A program made the position numbers and the translations under genes. 64,000 nt of DNA from Microtetraspora fusca (GTDB taxonomy: Bacteria > Actinomycetota > Actinomycetes > Streptosporangiales > Streptosporangiaceae), in assembly GCF_001570365.1 (NCBI RefSeq), contig NZ_BBYK01000038.1:232787-296786 (forward strand), read 5' to 3'. This document shows, piece after piece, positions 18,291-27,458 of this stretch (position 1 is the stretch's first letter; every line of letters starts with the position of its first letter). The notes beneath the pieces were generated by a model that had not been told where the DNA came from, made no database searches, and was given only the letters and a program-made list of their open reading frames with translations.

Positions 18291-18296
18291 TATAGT
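18291..18296 (+). promoter_or_regulatory. possible -10 box for the NYN gene
   Basis: TATAGT, 37 bases before the ATG, in the AT-rich part of the 293-bp gap after pccB. No good -35 at standard spacing. Confidence 0.3.
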
Positions 18297-18332
18297 CAGC
18301 CGATCATCTAGTGACGAGTCCTGGAGGACGAC

Positions 18333-19268
18333 ATGGCCATCCCGGACCTCACCGCACACAGCATGGCTGCCAAGTACGCGGTCCTCGTAGACGTCGGTTA
18401 CCTGTACGCGGCGGCCGGCGAAGTCCTACTGGGGGCGAAAGAGCGCAAGGAGTACCGGGTCGCCGCGGACGAGCTGATCCAGTCGCTGCAGAAACACGCG
18501 ATGGAGCGCATTCCCGGCGAGCTGCTGCGCGTCTACTGGTACGACGCCGCGCGGGACCGGGTCCCGACCGTGGACCAGCGCGTGATCGCCCAGCTTCCCT
18601 GGGTGAAGGTACGGCTTGGCAACCTGAACGCGCGTGGCCAGCAGAAAGGCGTGGACGCCCAGATCCGCAGCGATCTGGAAGCCCTCGCCCGGCATCACGC
18701 CGTCAGTGACACTGTGCTGATCGCGGGCGACGAGGACATGGTTCCCGCGGTCGAGGCCGCGCAGGCATACGGCGTACGTGTTCATCTTTGGGGGGTTGAG
18801 CCGCCGTTCGGCACGAACCAGGCCGAGCGGCTGGTGTGGGAGTCCGACACCGTCGAGATATTGAGCGCCGATTTCCTGCGTCCCTACTTCAACCGCGCGC
18901 CCGTCCCCGTGCCCGTCACGCCCGCGCCGTCACCGGCGCAGGTGTTCGCCGGCCGTACGGTCAAGCCGGTGCCGAAGGCGCCGGTCGGGCAGATCACCAA
19001 GCTGGGGCCCGGACGGCCGCACGTGGAGGAGGTCGGCGAGCACGTCGCGCAGAAATGGATCCTCACTCGGGGGCGCGACAACATCCGGGACCTGCTTCCC
19101 GGGCCCATACTGCCGACCGTGATCGACACCGAGCTGCTGATCGAGGCGGAGAAGGAGCTGGGCCACTCGCTTCGGCCGTACCCGGAGGCGCGGGTGTGGC
19201 TGCGGGACGGCTTCTGGGCCAGGGTCTACCGCGAGTTCGACCTCGGGGTCGGCATCTCGAGCAAGTGA
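18333..19268 (+). CDS. NYN-domain (PIN-like) putative RNase
   Basis: 311 residues with a GGAGGA site seven bases upstream. Residues 15-180 form a NYN/LabA-type PIN-like nuclease domain with acidic residues in VLVDVGYLY, KGVDAQIRSDL and AGDEDMVPAVEAA, the expected metal site. A Pro-rich linker (about 188-215) joins a C-terminal helical domain (about 225-311) of the type often fused to NYN domains in actinomycetes. Likely a cytoplasmic RNA-processing enzyme; substrate unknown. The 293-bp upstream gap is AT-richer than average, with TATAGT at 18291. Confidence 0.85.
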   Translation: MAIPDLTAHSMAAKYAVLVDVGYLYAAAGEVLLGAKERKEYRVAADELIQSLQKHAMERIPGELLRVYWYDAARDRVPTVDQRVIAQLPWVKVRLGNLNARGQQKGVDAQIRSDLEALARHHAVSDTVLIAGDEDMVPAVEAAQAYGVRVHLWGVEPPFGTNQAERLVWESDTVEILSADFLRPYFNRAPVPVPVTPAPSPAQVFAGRTVKPVPKAPVGQITKLGPGRPHVEEVGEHVAQKWILTRGRDNIRDLLPGPILPTVIDTELLIEAEKELGHSLRPYPEARVWLRDGFWARVYREFDLGVGISSK

Positions 19269-19405
19269 TCCCGCCGCGGCCGCGAAAGGAGAAACGACGG
19301 CCGGGAGGCGGCGGGCTCCGGCGCTCCCGCGCCGGGGAGCGGCGGGCGTGACCGGCCTCGATGGTGAGGTCCGATTTCCGCCGGTGCACAGGGGCGGACA
19401 GGGCA

Positions 19406-19411
19406 TAACGT
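19406..19411 (+). promoter_or_regulatory. -10 box of the adaA-alkA gene (leaderless)
   Basis: TAACGT ends seven bases before the GTG start and no Shine-Dalgarno is present. Confidence 0.5.
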
Positions 19412-19418
19412 CGAAGAC

Positions 19419-20921
19419 GTGAGCACCCGAGAGCTTAACTTCGACTCGTGCTATGCGGCGGCGTCCGCCCGCGATTCCCGGTTCGACGGGCGTTTCTACA
19501 CGGCGGTCACCTCCACGGGCATCTACTGCCGTCCGGTCTGCCCGGCCAGGACTCCAGCGCGCAAGAACGTCCGGTTCTACCGGCACGCCGCCGGCGCCGA
19601 GGCCGCGGGGTTCCGCCCCTGCCGCCGGTGCCGTCCCGAGCTGAGCCCGGGCGCGCCCGGCTGGGACGTGCGGGCCGACCTCGTCGGACGGGCGCTCCGC
19701 CTGATCGGCGACGGCGAGGCCGACGACCACGGCGTCGCCGGGCTCGCGCGGCGGCTCAACGTCACCGAACGCCACCTCCACCGGCTGTTCGTCACCGAGC
19801 TGGGCACCGGGCCGCTCGCGGTCGCCAGGACCAGGCGGCTGCTGCTGGCCAAGCAACTGCTCACCGAGACGCACCTGCCGATGACCGACGTCGCGTTCGC
19901 GGCGGGTTTCGGCAGCGTCCGCCAGTTCAACGCCGCCATGAAGGAGTCGTACGGCTTCGCCCCCGGCGACCTCAGGAAGGCGAACGGGCCGATGGGCGGC
20001 ACCTCGGGGTCGTGCCTGGTCCCCTATGGGCTCACGCTGCGGCTGTACTACCGTCCTCCCTACGACGCGGCGGCGCTGTTCCGCTATCTGGCCGCCCGCG
20101 CCATCCCGGGCACGGAGGCGGTCACCCGGCCGGACGAGCAGGGCGAGGGGAGCTATCTGCGGGCCGTCCCCGGCGGCTGGATCTCGCTGGTTCCCATGGC
20201 CGACCACATCCGGCTCACGGTGCGTACCGGCGACACGCGGCAGCTCGCCCGGATCGTGGCGCGCTGCCGCCGCCTGCTCGACCTGGACGCCGACCCCGAG
20301 GCGATCGCCGCGGTGCTCGGCACGACATCGCTCGGCCCGCTGGTCGAGCGGCGTCCGGGGCTGCGTGTTCCGGGTACGTTCGACGGCTTCGAGCTGGCCG
20401 TACGCGCCGTGGTGGGGCAGCAGATCTCGGTCGCCGGGGCGCGGACGCTGCTCGGCCGCATCGCGGCCCGGGCGGGCACCACCGCCACGGCACCCGGGCA
20501 GGACGGGGCGGACGGTGAACCCGCCGCGCCGGTGACGACGCTCTTCCCGACGGCCGAGCGTCTCGCCGAGGCCGACCTCGACGGCATCGGGCTCACCCAG
20601 CGCCGGGCCGCCACGCTGCGGGCGCTCGCCGAGGCGGTCGCCGAGGGCCGGATCGACCTCGACGGCGCCGAGGACGTCCCGGAGACGACGGCCAAGCTGC
20701 TCACGATCCCCGGGATCGGGCCGTGGACCGCGAGTTACGTCGCGCTGCGCGCGCTCGGCGACCCGGACGCCTGGCCGGGCGGCGACCTGGTGCTGAAGAA
20801 GACCATGCAGTGCCTCGGCATCCCGGCCGATCATGCCGAGCGGTGGCGGCCCTGGCGGGCGTACGCGGCGCTCCACCTGTGGAGCTCGACCGCCGACCCG
20901 GCCGCCGTCCGCGCCATCTGA
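19419..20921 (+). CDS. AdaA-AlkA fusion: methyl-phosphotriester sensor/activator plus 3-methyladenine DNA glycosylase
   Basis: 500 residues. Ada zinc domain with Cys37, Cys41, Cys68 and Cys71 (GIYCRPVCPARTP, CRRC); Cys37 is the methyl acceptor. AraC-type helix-turn-helix domain about 95-185. AlkA-type glycosylase 200-500 with helix-hairpin-helix (IPGIGPWTASYVALRALG) and catalytic Asp near 455 (GGDLVLKK). It senses methylated phosphotriesters, activates alkylation-repair genes and excises alkylated bases. The O6-methylguanine methyltransferase half of classical Ada is a separate gene 64 bp downstream. Confidence 0.94.
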   Translation: MSTRELNFDSCYAAASARDSRFDGRFYTAVTSTGIYCRPVCPARTPARKNVRFYRHAAGAEAAGFRPCRRCRPELSPGAPGWDVRADLVGRALRLIGDGEADDHGVAGLARRLNVTERHLHRLFVTELGTGPLAVARTRRLLLAKQLLTETHLPMTDVAFAAGFGSVRQFNAAMKESYGFAPGDLRKANGPMGGTSGSCLVPYGLTLRLYYRPPYDAAALFRYLAARAIPGTEAVTRPDEQGEGSYLRAVPGGWISLVPMADHIRLTVRTGDTRQLARIVARCRRLLDLDADPEAIAAVLGTTSLGPLVERRPGLRVPGTFDGFELAVRAVVGQQISVAGARTLLGRIAARAGTTATAPGQDGADGEPAAPVTTLFPTAERLAEADLDGIGLTQRRAATLRALAEAVAEGRIDLDGAEDVPETTAKLLTIPGIGPWTASYVALRALGDPDAWPGGDLVLKKTMQCLGIPADHAERWRPWRAYAALHLWSSTADPAAVRAI

Positions 20922-20985
20922 AGAACATCGGACACGAACGCCAGACAGGAGGAGCGGCGGGCCCGTCCGGCCCGCCGCGATCGAG

Positions 20986-21489
20986 ATGATCGTTGCTCAG
21001 GTACTGCCCACGCCCGTGGGTCCGATGAGTGTGCTCGCGCGGGACGGCGTCGTCGTCGCGGCCGGGTTCTGCGCGGACCCCCGTGACCAGTTCGTCCGGC
21101 TTCCGGCCGCGCTCCAGGAGTTGCCGCTGGTCGAGGGCGACCTCGGCGACATCGCGCAGGCCGTACGCGACTATCTGGACGGCGAGATCGACGCCCTGGA
21201 CCGGGTCCCGGTGACACAGCCGGGGACGCCGACGCGGCAGCGGCTCTACACGGCGCTGCGCAGCGTGCCCGCCGGCACCACCGTGTCGTACGGCACGCTG
21301 GCCGAGATGGCGGGGCTGCCGCGGACGGGGGCCCGGGCGGCGGGGTCGGCGTGCGCGCAGAATTTGATCGCGCCGTTCGTCCCGTGCCACCGCGTCCTGC
21401 CCACGACGGGCGGGTTCGGCGGCTACTACTACGGCGTGCCGGTGAAGGAGTGGCTGCTCGCCCACGAAGGCCGCCGGTCCACCTCGTGA
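20986..21489 (+). CDS. ogt: methylated-DNA--protein-cysteine methyltransferase
   Basis: 167 residues. The active-site motif PCHRV is present with acceptor Cys134, preceded by the recognition helix TRQRLYTALRSVPAGTTVSYGTLAEMAG. It removes O6-methyl groups from guanine in a suicide reaction. It follows the AdaA-AlkA gene by 64 bp, so an adaptive-response operon is likely. The ATG has only a weak CGAG site; the frame is open upstream without a better start. Convergent with the last gene of the pilus operon. Confidence 0.95.
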   Translation: MIVAQVLPTPVGPMSVLARDGVVVAAGFCADPRDQFVRLPAALQELPLVEGDLGDIAQAVRDYLDGEIDALDRVPVTQPGTPTRQRLYTALRSVPAGTTVSYGTLAEMAGLPRTGARAAGSACAQNLIAPFVPCHRVLPTTGGFGGYYYGVPVKEWLLAHEGRRSTS

Positions 21490-21529
21490 CGACGGGCCAC
21501 GCCCCCCGCCGCAGCGCCTACGGCCCCGG

Positions 21530-22543
21530 TCATCCCGTGACGACGGACTGGACCTCGCCGACGGGGACGTCCCTGGTGACGGTGGCCCGCAGCGGCGTGT
21601 AGGCGATGGGCGCGCCTCCCTGGCCGACCGCGCCGGTCACCGGCCACACGGCGGTGACGGTCATGGTGTAGACCTGGCGCGGCAGGTCGATCGAGGCCCT
21701 CAGGTAGCGGACGCCGCAGGTGAAGTCGCCGCCCTTGGCGTAGGGGTGCCCGGTGGCGCCGCAGTTCTGGCGCACCTCGGCGCGGTCGGACGTGGTGCCC
21801 GCGTCGATCTCGATGTTCTTCAGCGTGGCGGTCACCGTCGCGCTCATCACACCGGGCAGGGTGGCGGTCACCGAGCGGGTCACCGGTCCCGCGCCGTCCA
21901 GCCAGACCCAGGTCGGCAGGTTGACGAAGCTCCGGGCGTCCGGGCTGAGCTTGAGCTTCGGCTCGGGGACGGTCAGCGCGGCCCGCGCGATCTGCAGCAG
22001 GTCCTCCGGGGTGATGCCCGCCGGAGGGGTCTGGCCGTTCGGCACCCACACGGCCGGGGCGAGCGCGCCGGCGCAGGCCACCCCGTTCGGGTCCGCCTCG
22101 TTGTACGAGGGGCGCCACCAGCGCCCCTCCTGCCCCAGCTTGTCGCGGTACTTCTGGATGAGGCCGTCCGTGTCCCCGCCGGCGCCGACGAGGTCGGGGT
22201 CGGCCCTGAGCGCGTGGCGCAGCGACTCGTCCTGCTCGCGCACCATCTCGTCGGCGTTCTTGTACGGCTCGTACCAGCAGGGGCGCGGGATCCGATAGCC
22301 GTCGCCCCTCGCGCCTCCGCCGCCGAGGCCGTTGCCGGACAGCACGATGGAGGAGTTCCTCAGCCGAACCCCGGCGGTGCGGCCCTCCTGGAACCCCTCG
22401 GCGGCCGGACGTCCCGGGCCCGGAGTCGGAGCCGCCGACGCGGCGGCGCGCGCGGATGGAGACAGCGCCAGGACCAGGAGCAGGACCGGGGGCAGTGCCA
22501 GGACCGCGGCCAGGGACCGGGACAGGGCGGCGGGCGATCTCAT
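21530..22543 (-). CDS. secreted protein of unknown function, last gene of the Tad operon
   Basis: 337 residues with a signal peptide (about 1-34, hydrophobic core LAAVLALPPVLLLVLAL, ending SARAAAS). The mature part has paired cysteines and Trp-rich segments (CWYEPYKNADEM, GRWWRPSYNEADPNG) and a beta-rich C-terminal half ending at VVTG. No known family recognised. Its ATG overlaps the stop of the upstream lipoprotein gene by 4 bp (ATGA), so it belongs to the pilus operon and probably acts outside the cell with it. Confidence 0.8.
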   Translation of the reverse strand: MRSPAALSRSLAAVLALPPVLLLVLALSPSARAAASAAPTPGPGRPAAEGFQEGRTAGVRLRNSSIVLSGNGLGGGGARGDGYRIPRPCWYEPYKNADEMVREQDESLRHALRADPDLVGAGGDTDGLIQKYRDKLGQEGRWWRPSYNEADPNGVACAGALAPAVWVPNGQTPPAGITPEDLLQIARAALTVPEPKLKLSPDARSFVNLPTWVWLDGAGPVTRSVTATLPGVMSATVTATLKNIEIDAGTTSDRAEVRQNCGATGHPYAKGGDFTCGVRYLRASIDLPRQVYTMTVTAVWPVTGAVGQGGAPIAYTPLRATVTRDVPVGEVQSVVTG

Positions 22544-23229
22544 CGGACACACCTCTTCGCGGACGCGGCGGGATAGGTGGCGATGCGGAACAGTCTGACC
22601 CGCCAGACGCCGCGCTCGTCCCGGCCGACCGACCCGCCCCACAGGTAGGCCGACAGCGGCGGCCGGGTCCAGCCCGGCTGGTCCGCGATCGGCTGTCCGG
22701 CCAGGTCGGTCATCCGGATCCCCGACTCGTCGACGCAGCCGAGCACCAGAACGCCCATCCGGTCGCCGATCGTCACCTGGGAGTCGATCCGCAGCGCGTA
22801 GAGCCGGGCCACGCCGCGCGCGGAGCGCCCCAGGTCGAGGAACTCGTTCAGGCGGGTCGCGATGTCGCCGATGGCGCTGTCCTCCACCTTCTGGAGGTAG
22901 GAGCGGTCCCGCCCGCCGCTGGTGACGGCACGCCACATGGCGGTGTAGCTCTCGGCGTACGTGCGGATCGCTCCCGCCACCTGGGGGTCGGTCCCCGCGG
23001 GCCACTCGATCTCGACGCGCACTCCGTCGCCGGCCGCGACCCGCTCGGTGCCCGGGTCGATCGGCGACTCCGCGGGACGGCCGGGGGCGGCACCGGGCGA
23101 CGTCTCGGCTACGGCGGTCGCGAGGGCTCCGGCCGGCTCGAACCGCGGCTCCGGGCGGGACGGGGCGCAGGCGGCGGCGATGAGGCCGCCGACCAGTACG
23201 GCGGCGGCGAACCGGACGTCACGCCGCAC
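22540..23229 (-). CDS. predicted lipoprotein of the Tad operon
   Basis: 229 residues starting with GTG at 23227-23229, seven bases after GAGGAGG; the frame is open further upstream but that site decides the start. Lipobox about residues 18-22 (IAAAC), so the protein is probably lipid-anchored at Cys22. The mature region has a helical TYAESYTAMWRAV segment and a C-terminal half with YLWGGSVGRDERGVWRVRLF. Function unknown. It lies 82 bp after the LysM-BTAD gene and overlaps the next gene by 4 bp. Confidence 0.8.
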   Translation of the reverse strand: MRRDVRFAAAVLVGGLIAAACAPSRPEPRFEPAGALATAVAETSPGAAPGRPAESPIDPGTERVAAGDGVRVEIEWPAGTDPQVAGAIRTYAESYTAMWRAVTSGGRDRSYLQKVEDSAIGDIATRLNEFLDLGRSARGVARLYALRIDSQVTIGDRMGVLVLGCVDESGIRMTDLAGQPIADQPGWTRPPLSAYLWGGSVGRDERGVWRVRLFRIATYPAASAKRCVR

Positions 23230-23311
23230 CGGCGACCTCCTCACTGTGGAACGCCGGTACGGCCGGCCCGCGCGTCCCCGCCGATCCGCCGCCGGGGCCG
23301 TCCGGCGCTCG

Positions 23312-26300
23312 TCACGCGAGCCGCGGGGCGCCGAGATCCGACGCGAGGTCGCGGCGCCAGTCGGGGAGCAGCTCATCGATCAGCGCCTCCGTCTCGGGAG
23401 CCATGCCGCCTCCGTACGGATGGGAGGCGGCCCTTCGGTGCAGGCCGTCGACCACGACGCGCAGCCGCGCGGGGTCGCCGGTGGCGTGCGCGGCACGCAG
23501 CAGGTCGCGCCACAGGCCCTCGTCGTCGGCGGCGAGGAGGAGCCCGGCCCGGGCCGCCGCGACCGCCGCCTCGGCCTCGCCGCGGGCCAGCCGCAGCTCG
23601 CAGAGGCGGTGCGCGGCGTCGGCCACGGCCGCGGTGACGTCGTACTCCAGGGGGTCGGCGGCGAGCCAGGCGTACCGGCCCGCCGGGCGGCCGGCCAGCA
23701 GCGGCCCGCGCACCAGCCCCACCGCCTTCTCCAGGAGGAGGACCTCCGCCTCGGGATGCTGGTCGCGGGATCGGCGGACCAGCTCCTGGAACAGGTGCCA
23801 ATCGCTCCTGATCTCGGGGCCGAGCCGCAGCCGTCCCGACTCGTCCGGCTCGACGTGGGGGCGGCCCTCGTCGTCGGCGCCGAGCCAGTCGACGACGCGG
23901 GCGACGGCGGCGTCGCGGACCGCCGCCTGCACGCCGCGCGGCCACAGGACGCCGCCGAGTACGACGGGGTGGACCCCCGCCGGGTGCGCGGCCAGGTAGA
24001 CGACCATCTCGTGGGCGAGCGCCGCCCTGCCCTCCTCCAGGGGCGGCACCGGGCCGATCTCGATCGGGCCGAGGATGCGGACCTCGATCGACGGGGGCGC
24101 GTCGGGCACCCGCACCGCGGGCTGCTCGGGCAGCGGCTCGCCGTCCATCCGCTGGGCCGTGCGGAACAGATCGACGACGGCGGCGTAATGGCGGCGCGGG
24201 AGGAGCTGGGCATCGACCTCGAAGCCGAGCGCGTCGATCCTGGCCCGCTCGTCGTCGGTGACCTCCCAGGTCCAGGTCGCGTGCGCCGTGCCGCCCGCCA
24301 CGACGTAGCCGGTGGCCGTACGGGTCGCCTTGCCGAGCAGGGCGAGGCGGCGCGCCTCGTCCTCGTCCGGGCGGATCGCGGAGAGCAGGTAGTGCGGCGT
24401 CCAGGCGGGGTCGGCGACCCGGGAGCGGATCCGCCCGGTGAGGACGTCTCCGCTCTCCCGCGCGGCGCGCTCCTCCAGCTCGGGCAGGACCTCGGCGAGG
24501 CTGCCCGCGACGCGGATGCGGTCGGGGGCGATCAGGGCGAGCTCCTCGCCGAACCCGACGAGGGTGAGCCGCATGTGGTCCGACCAGCGGTTGGTGGCCA
24601 GCTCGACGGCGAGCGCGGAGATGGCCGCCACGGTCTGCGGCCCCTCCATCGCGACGACACCCTGCGCGGCCTCCAGGTCCACGAGCACCCGGCCGCCGTC
24701 GGCGGTGCCCAGCGAGACGAGTCCCGGGTACGGAGCAGGCGCCCCGGCGAGCTCCTCCTCGTCGATCCGGCGTCCCTCCTGGGCGGGCAGCCGCCAGACC
24801 TGCCCGCCGTCGCACGCCTCCCAGGGCGCGGGCGCGTCCAGGTCGGCCGGGTGGATCCACAGGTCCAGCCCCCTGCTGGACAGGTGGACCGCGTAGATCG
24901 TCGGCGGACGCCGGTCCTGCTCGGCGAGCAGCCTGCCCAGCAGGCGCAGGCCGAGGTCGAGCATGCGGCTGCCCGGCGCGTCGGCCCCGAGGCGGATCGC
25001 CACCTCGGCCCGCGCGGCGTCCCCTCGCGGCGGGACCACCCGGCGGCCGAACGCCCGCCGCCAGAGCTGCTCCCTGCGCCGTCGTCCGAGCAGGGCGAGC
25101 AGCCCGGCCGCCGCCAGCGACGCCGCCGCGAGGTAGTCGGCCAGGTCGAGCCCGGCGTCGTCCTCCTGGGCGTGGCGTCCGGACAGGGAGGGCTCGCCGT
25201 CCGTGCGCCTCTCCTGCGACGGGAGCGGCCGGCCGTCCGACGAGCGGGACGGCGGATGCCCGGCGGTCTCGTCGCCGTGCCGCTCGGGCAGGGCGGGCGG
25301 CGGCAACCGGACATCGTCCTTTCCTTCCGTTTCGCCCTTCATGTCGTGGCCCAGGTCGTCGCTCAGGTCGCCGTGGGTGTCGGACGGCATCCGGGGGTGG
25401 TGGTCCAGCGTCGTCGGCCGGTCCTCATCTATCGGGACGATCAGGACGTTCCGCGCGTCGTCCGGCATGTCGAGGACCCATCCCGGCCGGATCAGGTCGG
25501 CCATCCGCAACCGGCTGCCGTCGGGCTGCTGCTTGTGCTGGTTGAGCCGGAAGATCTCCGGATAGCGGCGGCCGTCGCCGAGGCACTTCTCGGCGATCTC
25601 CCAGAGGCTCTCGTGGTGCCGCCCGTGCGGGGGTTGCACGACGTAGACCTTCTTCGCCTCGCGCGCCTGCAGCGGCGGCCGGTCCTCGGCCGTGACGACC
25701 GGCGCCGACAGCGTGGCGGCCTGCGGGCGGATCGCCGGCGGCTGGCCTCCTCCCGTGACGGGCCCGATCACCGGGCCGGCCACCGCCGCCGCGGCGAAGA
25801 GCAGCAGCACGGCCGAGACGAGCCGGTTGGCGAGCGCCTGGGTGCCGCCGGACAGGGGTACCCGCGCGGGCATGCCCACCCGGCGGATCCCCGCGTACAC
25901 CTCCACGATCACGCAGACGAACAGCTGCAGCCAGGCCAGCCACACCAGCAGGACGAGGATCGCGATGACCGTCTCGGGGCCGACGTCGCTCGTGAGCAGG
26001 TCGAGGTCGCGCAGCTCGGGCCGCAGCGGCGGCCCGGCCAGCCGGATCAGCGCGTACGGCACACCACCCACCAGGGCGACCAGGGCCAGCAGCGCGGTGA
26101 TCCCGACGAGGACGTCGCGGGCCGTACGGCGCGGCGGGATGCGGACCGGGCGGCGCAGCGCGGACCGGCGGCCGGGCTGCCGGTTCGGGCGGGGTCCGGA
26201 GCGTTGGATCGCGCCGAAGGCGGACCGGTCGCCTTCGCGTGTGGATGACCGGCCCGGCCGCCCCGGCTCGTCGCCGTACGGCATGGAGGACCGCGACCGC

Positions 26301-26521
26301 TCCCGCGTGGAGCCCTCGGGTTCGCCGCCGTACGGCCGGGTGGAGCGCCCCTCCGGCGGCGCGGGGTCGCGGGACGGCGGGAACGCGGGCGGCAGCGGCG
26401 CACGCTGCCCCTGAGGGCGTCCGCCACCGGGTGGGCGCCCCCCGCCCGGCGGGCGCCCCGCTCCCCTGGGGCGGCGCGGTGAGTCCGAGCCGCGCGGCCA
26501 CGAGTTCCCGTCACCGGTCAT
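23312..26521 (-). CDS. membrane protein with LysM domain and C-terminal BTAD domain
   Basis: 1069 residues, ATG overlapping the upstream TadG-like stop (ATGA). Pro/Arg/Gly-rich N-terminus 1-130; transmembrane helices at about 136-158, 184-208 and 232-252; LysM domain about 291-353 (SLWEIAEKCLGDGRRYPEIFRLN); acidic linker; fourth helix about 460-479; long cytoplasmic region; BTAD (bacterial transcriptional activator, SARP/AfsR-like) helical repeats from about 850 to the end, without an obvious DNA-binding half. This architecture recurs in actinomycete Tad clusters. It could anchor or regulate the pilus at the cell wall; no direct evidence. Confidence 0.85.
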   Translation of the reverse strand: MTGDGNSWPRGSDSPRRPRGAGRPPGGGRPPGGGRPQGQRAPLPPAFPPSRDPAPPEGRSTRPYGGEPEGSTRERSRSSMPYGDEPGRPGRSSTREGDRSAFGAIQRSGPRPNRQPGRRSALRRPVRIPPRRTARDVLVGITALLALVALVGGVPYALIRLAGPPLRPELRDLDLLTSDVGPETVIAILVLLVWLAWLQLFVCVIVEVYAGIRRVGMPARVPLSGGTQALANRLVSAVLLLFAAAAVAGPVIGPVTGGGQPPAIRPQAATLSAPVVTAEDRPPLQAREAKKVYVVQPPHGRHHESLWEIAEKCLGDGRRYPEIFRLNQHKQQPDGSRLRMADLIRPGWVLDMPDDARNVLIVPIDEDRPTTLDHHPRMPSDTHGDLSDDLGHDMKGETEGKDDVRLPPPALPERHGDETAGHPPSRSSDGRPLPSQERRTDGEPSLSGRHAQEDDAGLDLADYLAAASLAAAGLLALLGRRRREQLWRRAFGRRVVPPRGDAARAEVAIRLGADAPGSRMLDLGLRLLGRLLAEQDRRPPTIYAVHLSSRGLDLWIHPADLDAPAPWEACDGGQVWRLPAQEGRRIDEEELAGAPAPYPGLVSLGTADGGRVLVDLEAAQGVVAMEGPQTVAAISALAVELATNRWSDHMRLTLVGFGEELALIAPDRIRVAGSLAEVLPELEERAARESGDVLTGRIRSRVADPAWTPHYLLSAIRPDEDEARRLALLGKATRTATGYVVAGGTAHATWTWEVTDDERARIDALGFEVDAQLLPRRHYAAVVDLFRTAQRMDGEPLPEQPAVRVPDAPPSIEVRILGPIEIGPVPPLEEGRAALAHEMVVYLAAHPAGVHPVVLGGVLWPRGVQAAVRDAAVARVVDWLGADDEGRPHVEPDESGRLRLGPEIRSDWHLFQELVRRSRDQHPEAEVLLLEKAVGLVRGPLLAGRPAGRYAWLAADPLEYDVTAAVADAAHRLCELRLARGEAEAAVAAARAGLLLAADDEGLWRDLLRAAHATGDPARLRVVVDGLHRRAASHPYGGGMAPETEALIDELLPDWRRDLASDLGAPRLA

Positions 26522-27027
26522 ACGTCCCCCGCGTCCCCCGCGTCCGGCCCGGCGGTGGCGGTGGCCGCCGCCTCCGAGCCGCCGAATCCGAGCATCGACA
26601 GGAAGACGGCGTCCCAGCGGACGCCGACCTCGACCGTCACCTCCGCCTGGCCGCCGCCGATCTCGCACCGCCTCATCCGTACGCTCGGGTCGTCGTGGGC
26701 CGCAGTGATCTCACGCGCCCGGCCGCACACCGTGCCCTCGTCGGAGAGCAGCCGGACCCGGCCGTCGGCCCGCAGCGCCTCCACGTCGATCTGGTCGGCC
26801 GCCGCGCGGGCGGCCTGCTCGGCGACGTCGGCCGCCCTGAGCCGGGCGTTGATGGCCGCGCCGCCGTCCACGAGCAGCCCCGCGAGCAGGAAGACGGCCA
26901 CGGAGAAGAGGACCACGAAGACCGACATCGACCCCCGCTCGCCTCCGGGCGGCACGGTTCCCCTCCGCGCGTCCTCGGAGCGGGGCGGGCGGGGCTCGTG
27001 GCCGGGCCGGTCGGGTGTCGTGGTCAC
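26518..27027 (-). CDS. TadG-like pilus/pseudopilin protein
   Basis: 169 residues; GTG start behind GGAGGG and overlapping the previous stop (GTGA). An unusually long polar N-terminus (about 33 residues) precedes a single transmembrane segment (SMSVFVVLFSVAVFLLAGLLVDGG) followed by an alanine-rich helix (ADVAEQAARAAADQID). This is the pattern of the Flp-pilus-associated Rv3655c/TadG-like proteins of actinobacteria. It probably sits at the base of the pilus. Confidence 0.8.
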   Translation of the reverse strand: MTTTPDRPGHEPRPPRSEDARRGTVPPGGERGSMSVFVVLFSVAVFLLAGLLVDGGAAINARLRAADVAEQAARAAADQIDVEALRADGRVRLLSDEGTVCGRAREITAAHDDPSVRMRRCEIGGGQAEVTVEVGVRWDAVFLSMLGFGGSEAAATATAGPDAGDAGDV

Positions 27028-27458
27028 TCCACCCTCCGGAACTGTTCGAGTGGCGCGACGGACGTCCCCTTCATCTGCCGGGCCGCGCCGAAGCCCAGGA
27101 AGTCGAGGTTCAGCTCGCACGTCACCGCGACGTGGACGACGCCGCCTTCCTTCCAGTCGGTGCCGGACAGGCCCACCTGGGGGTCGCACTCGCCGGAGAG
27201 CGCCGCCCTGGCCGTGTCGGCGGCCGCCGACTCCGCCTCGGCCCGGGTCCGCTGTACGGACGCGGCGCGGGCCGCGTCCCTGGCCGCGCCGTTGACCTCT
27301 CCCTGCGCCTCGACGACCCGCCCCGCGCCCACGAGGAACACGAGGAAGAGCAGGAGGACGGGCGCGAGCATCACCGTCTCGGCCGTCATCGACCCGGCGT
27401 CCGGGGGGCGGCGGCGGGCGGCGGCGCGGGCGGGCGGCAGCCGTACGGACCGGGTCAC
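27024..27458 (-). CDS. TadE-like pseudopilin (second copy)
   Basis: 144 residues from GTG 27456-27458, overlapping the upstream TadE stop by 4 bp. Basic N-terminus, then DAGSMTAETVMLAPVLLLF: the Glu in the start of the hydrophobic segment is the conserved TadE Glu at +5 style position. A helical NGAARDAARAAS segment follows, as in TadE proteins. One of three consecutive pseudopilin genes. Confidence 0.85.
   Translation of the reverse strand: MTRSVRLPPARAAARRRPPDAGSMTAETVMLAPVLLLFLVFLVGAGRVVEAQGEVNGAARDAARAASVQRTRAEAESAAADTARAALSGECDPQVGLSGTDWKEGGVVHVAVTCELNLDFLGFGAARQMKGTSVAPLEQFRRVE

Noticed and set aside
22961-26248. A 1095-codon plus-strand frame opposite the LysM-BTAD gene
   Set aside because: Translation is low-complexity and the minus strand carries LysM, transmembrane and BTAD features plus operon overlaps.
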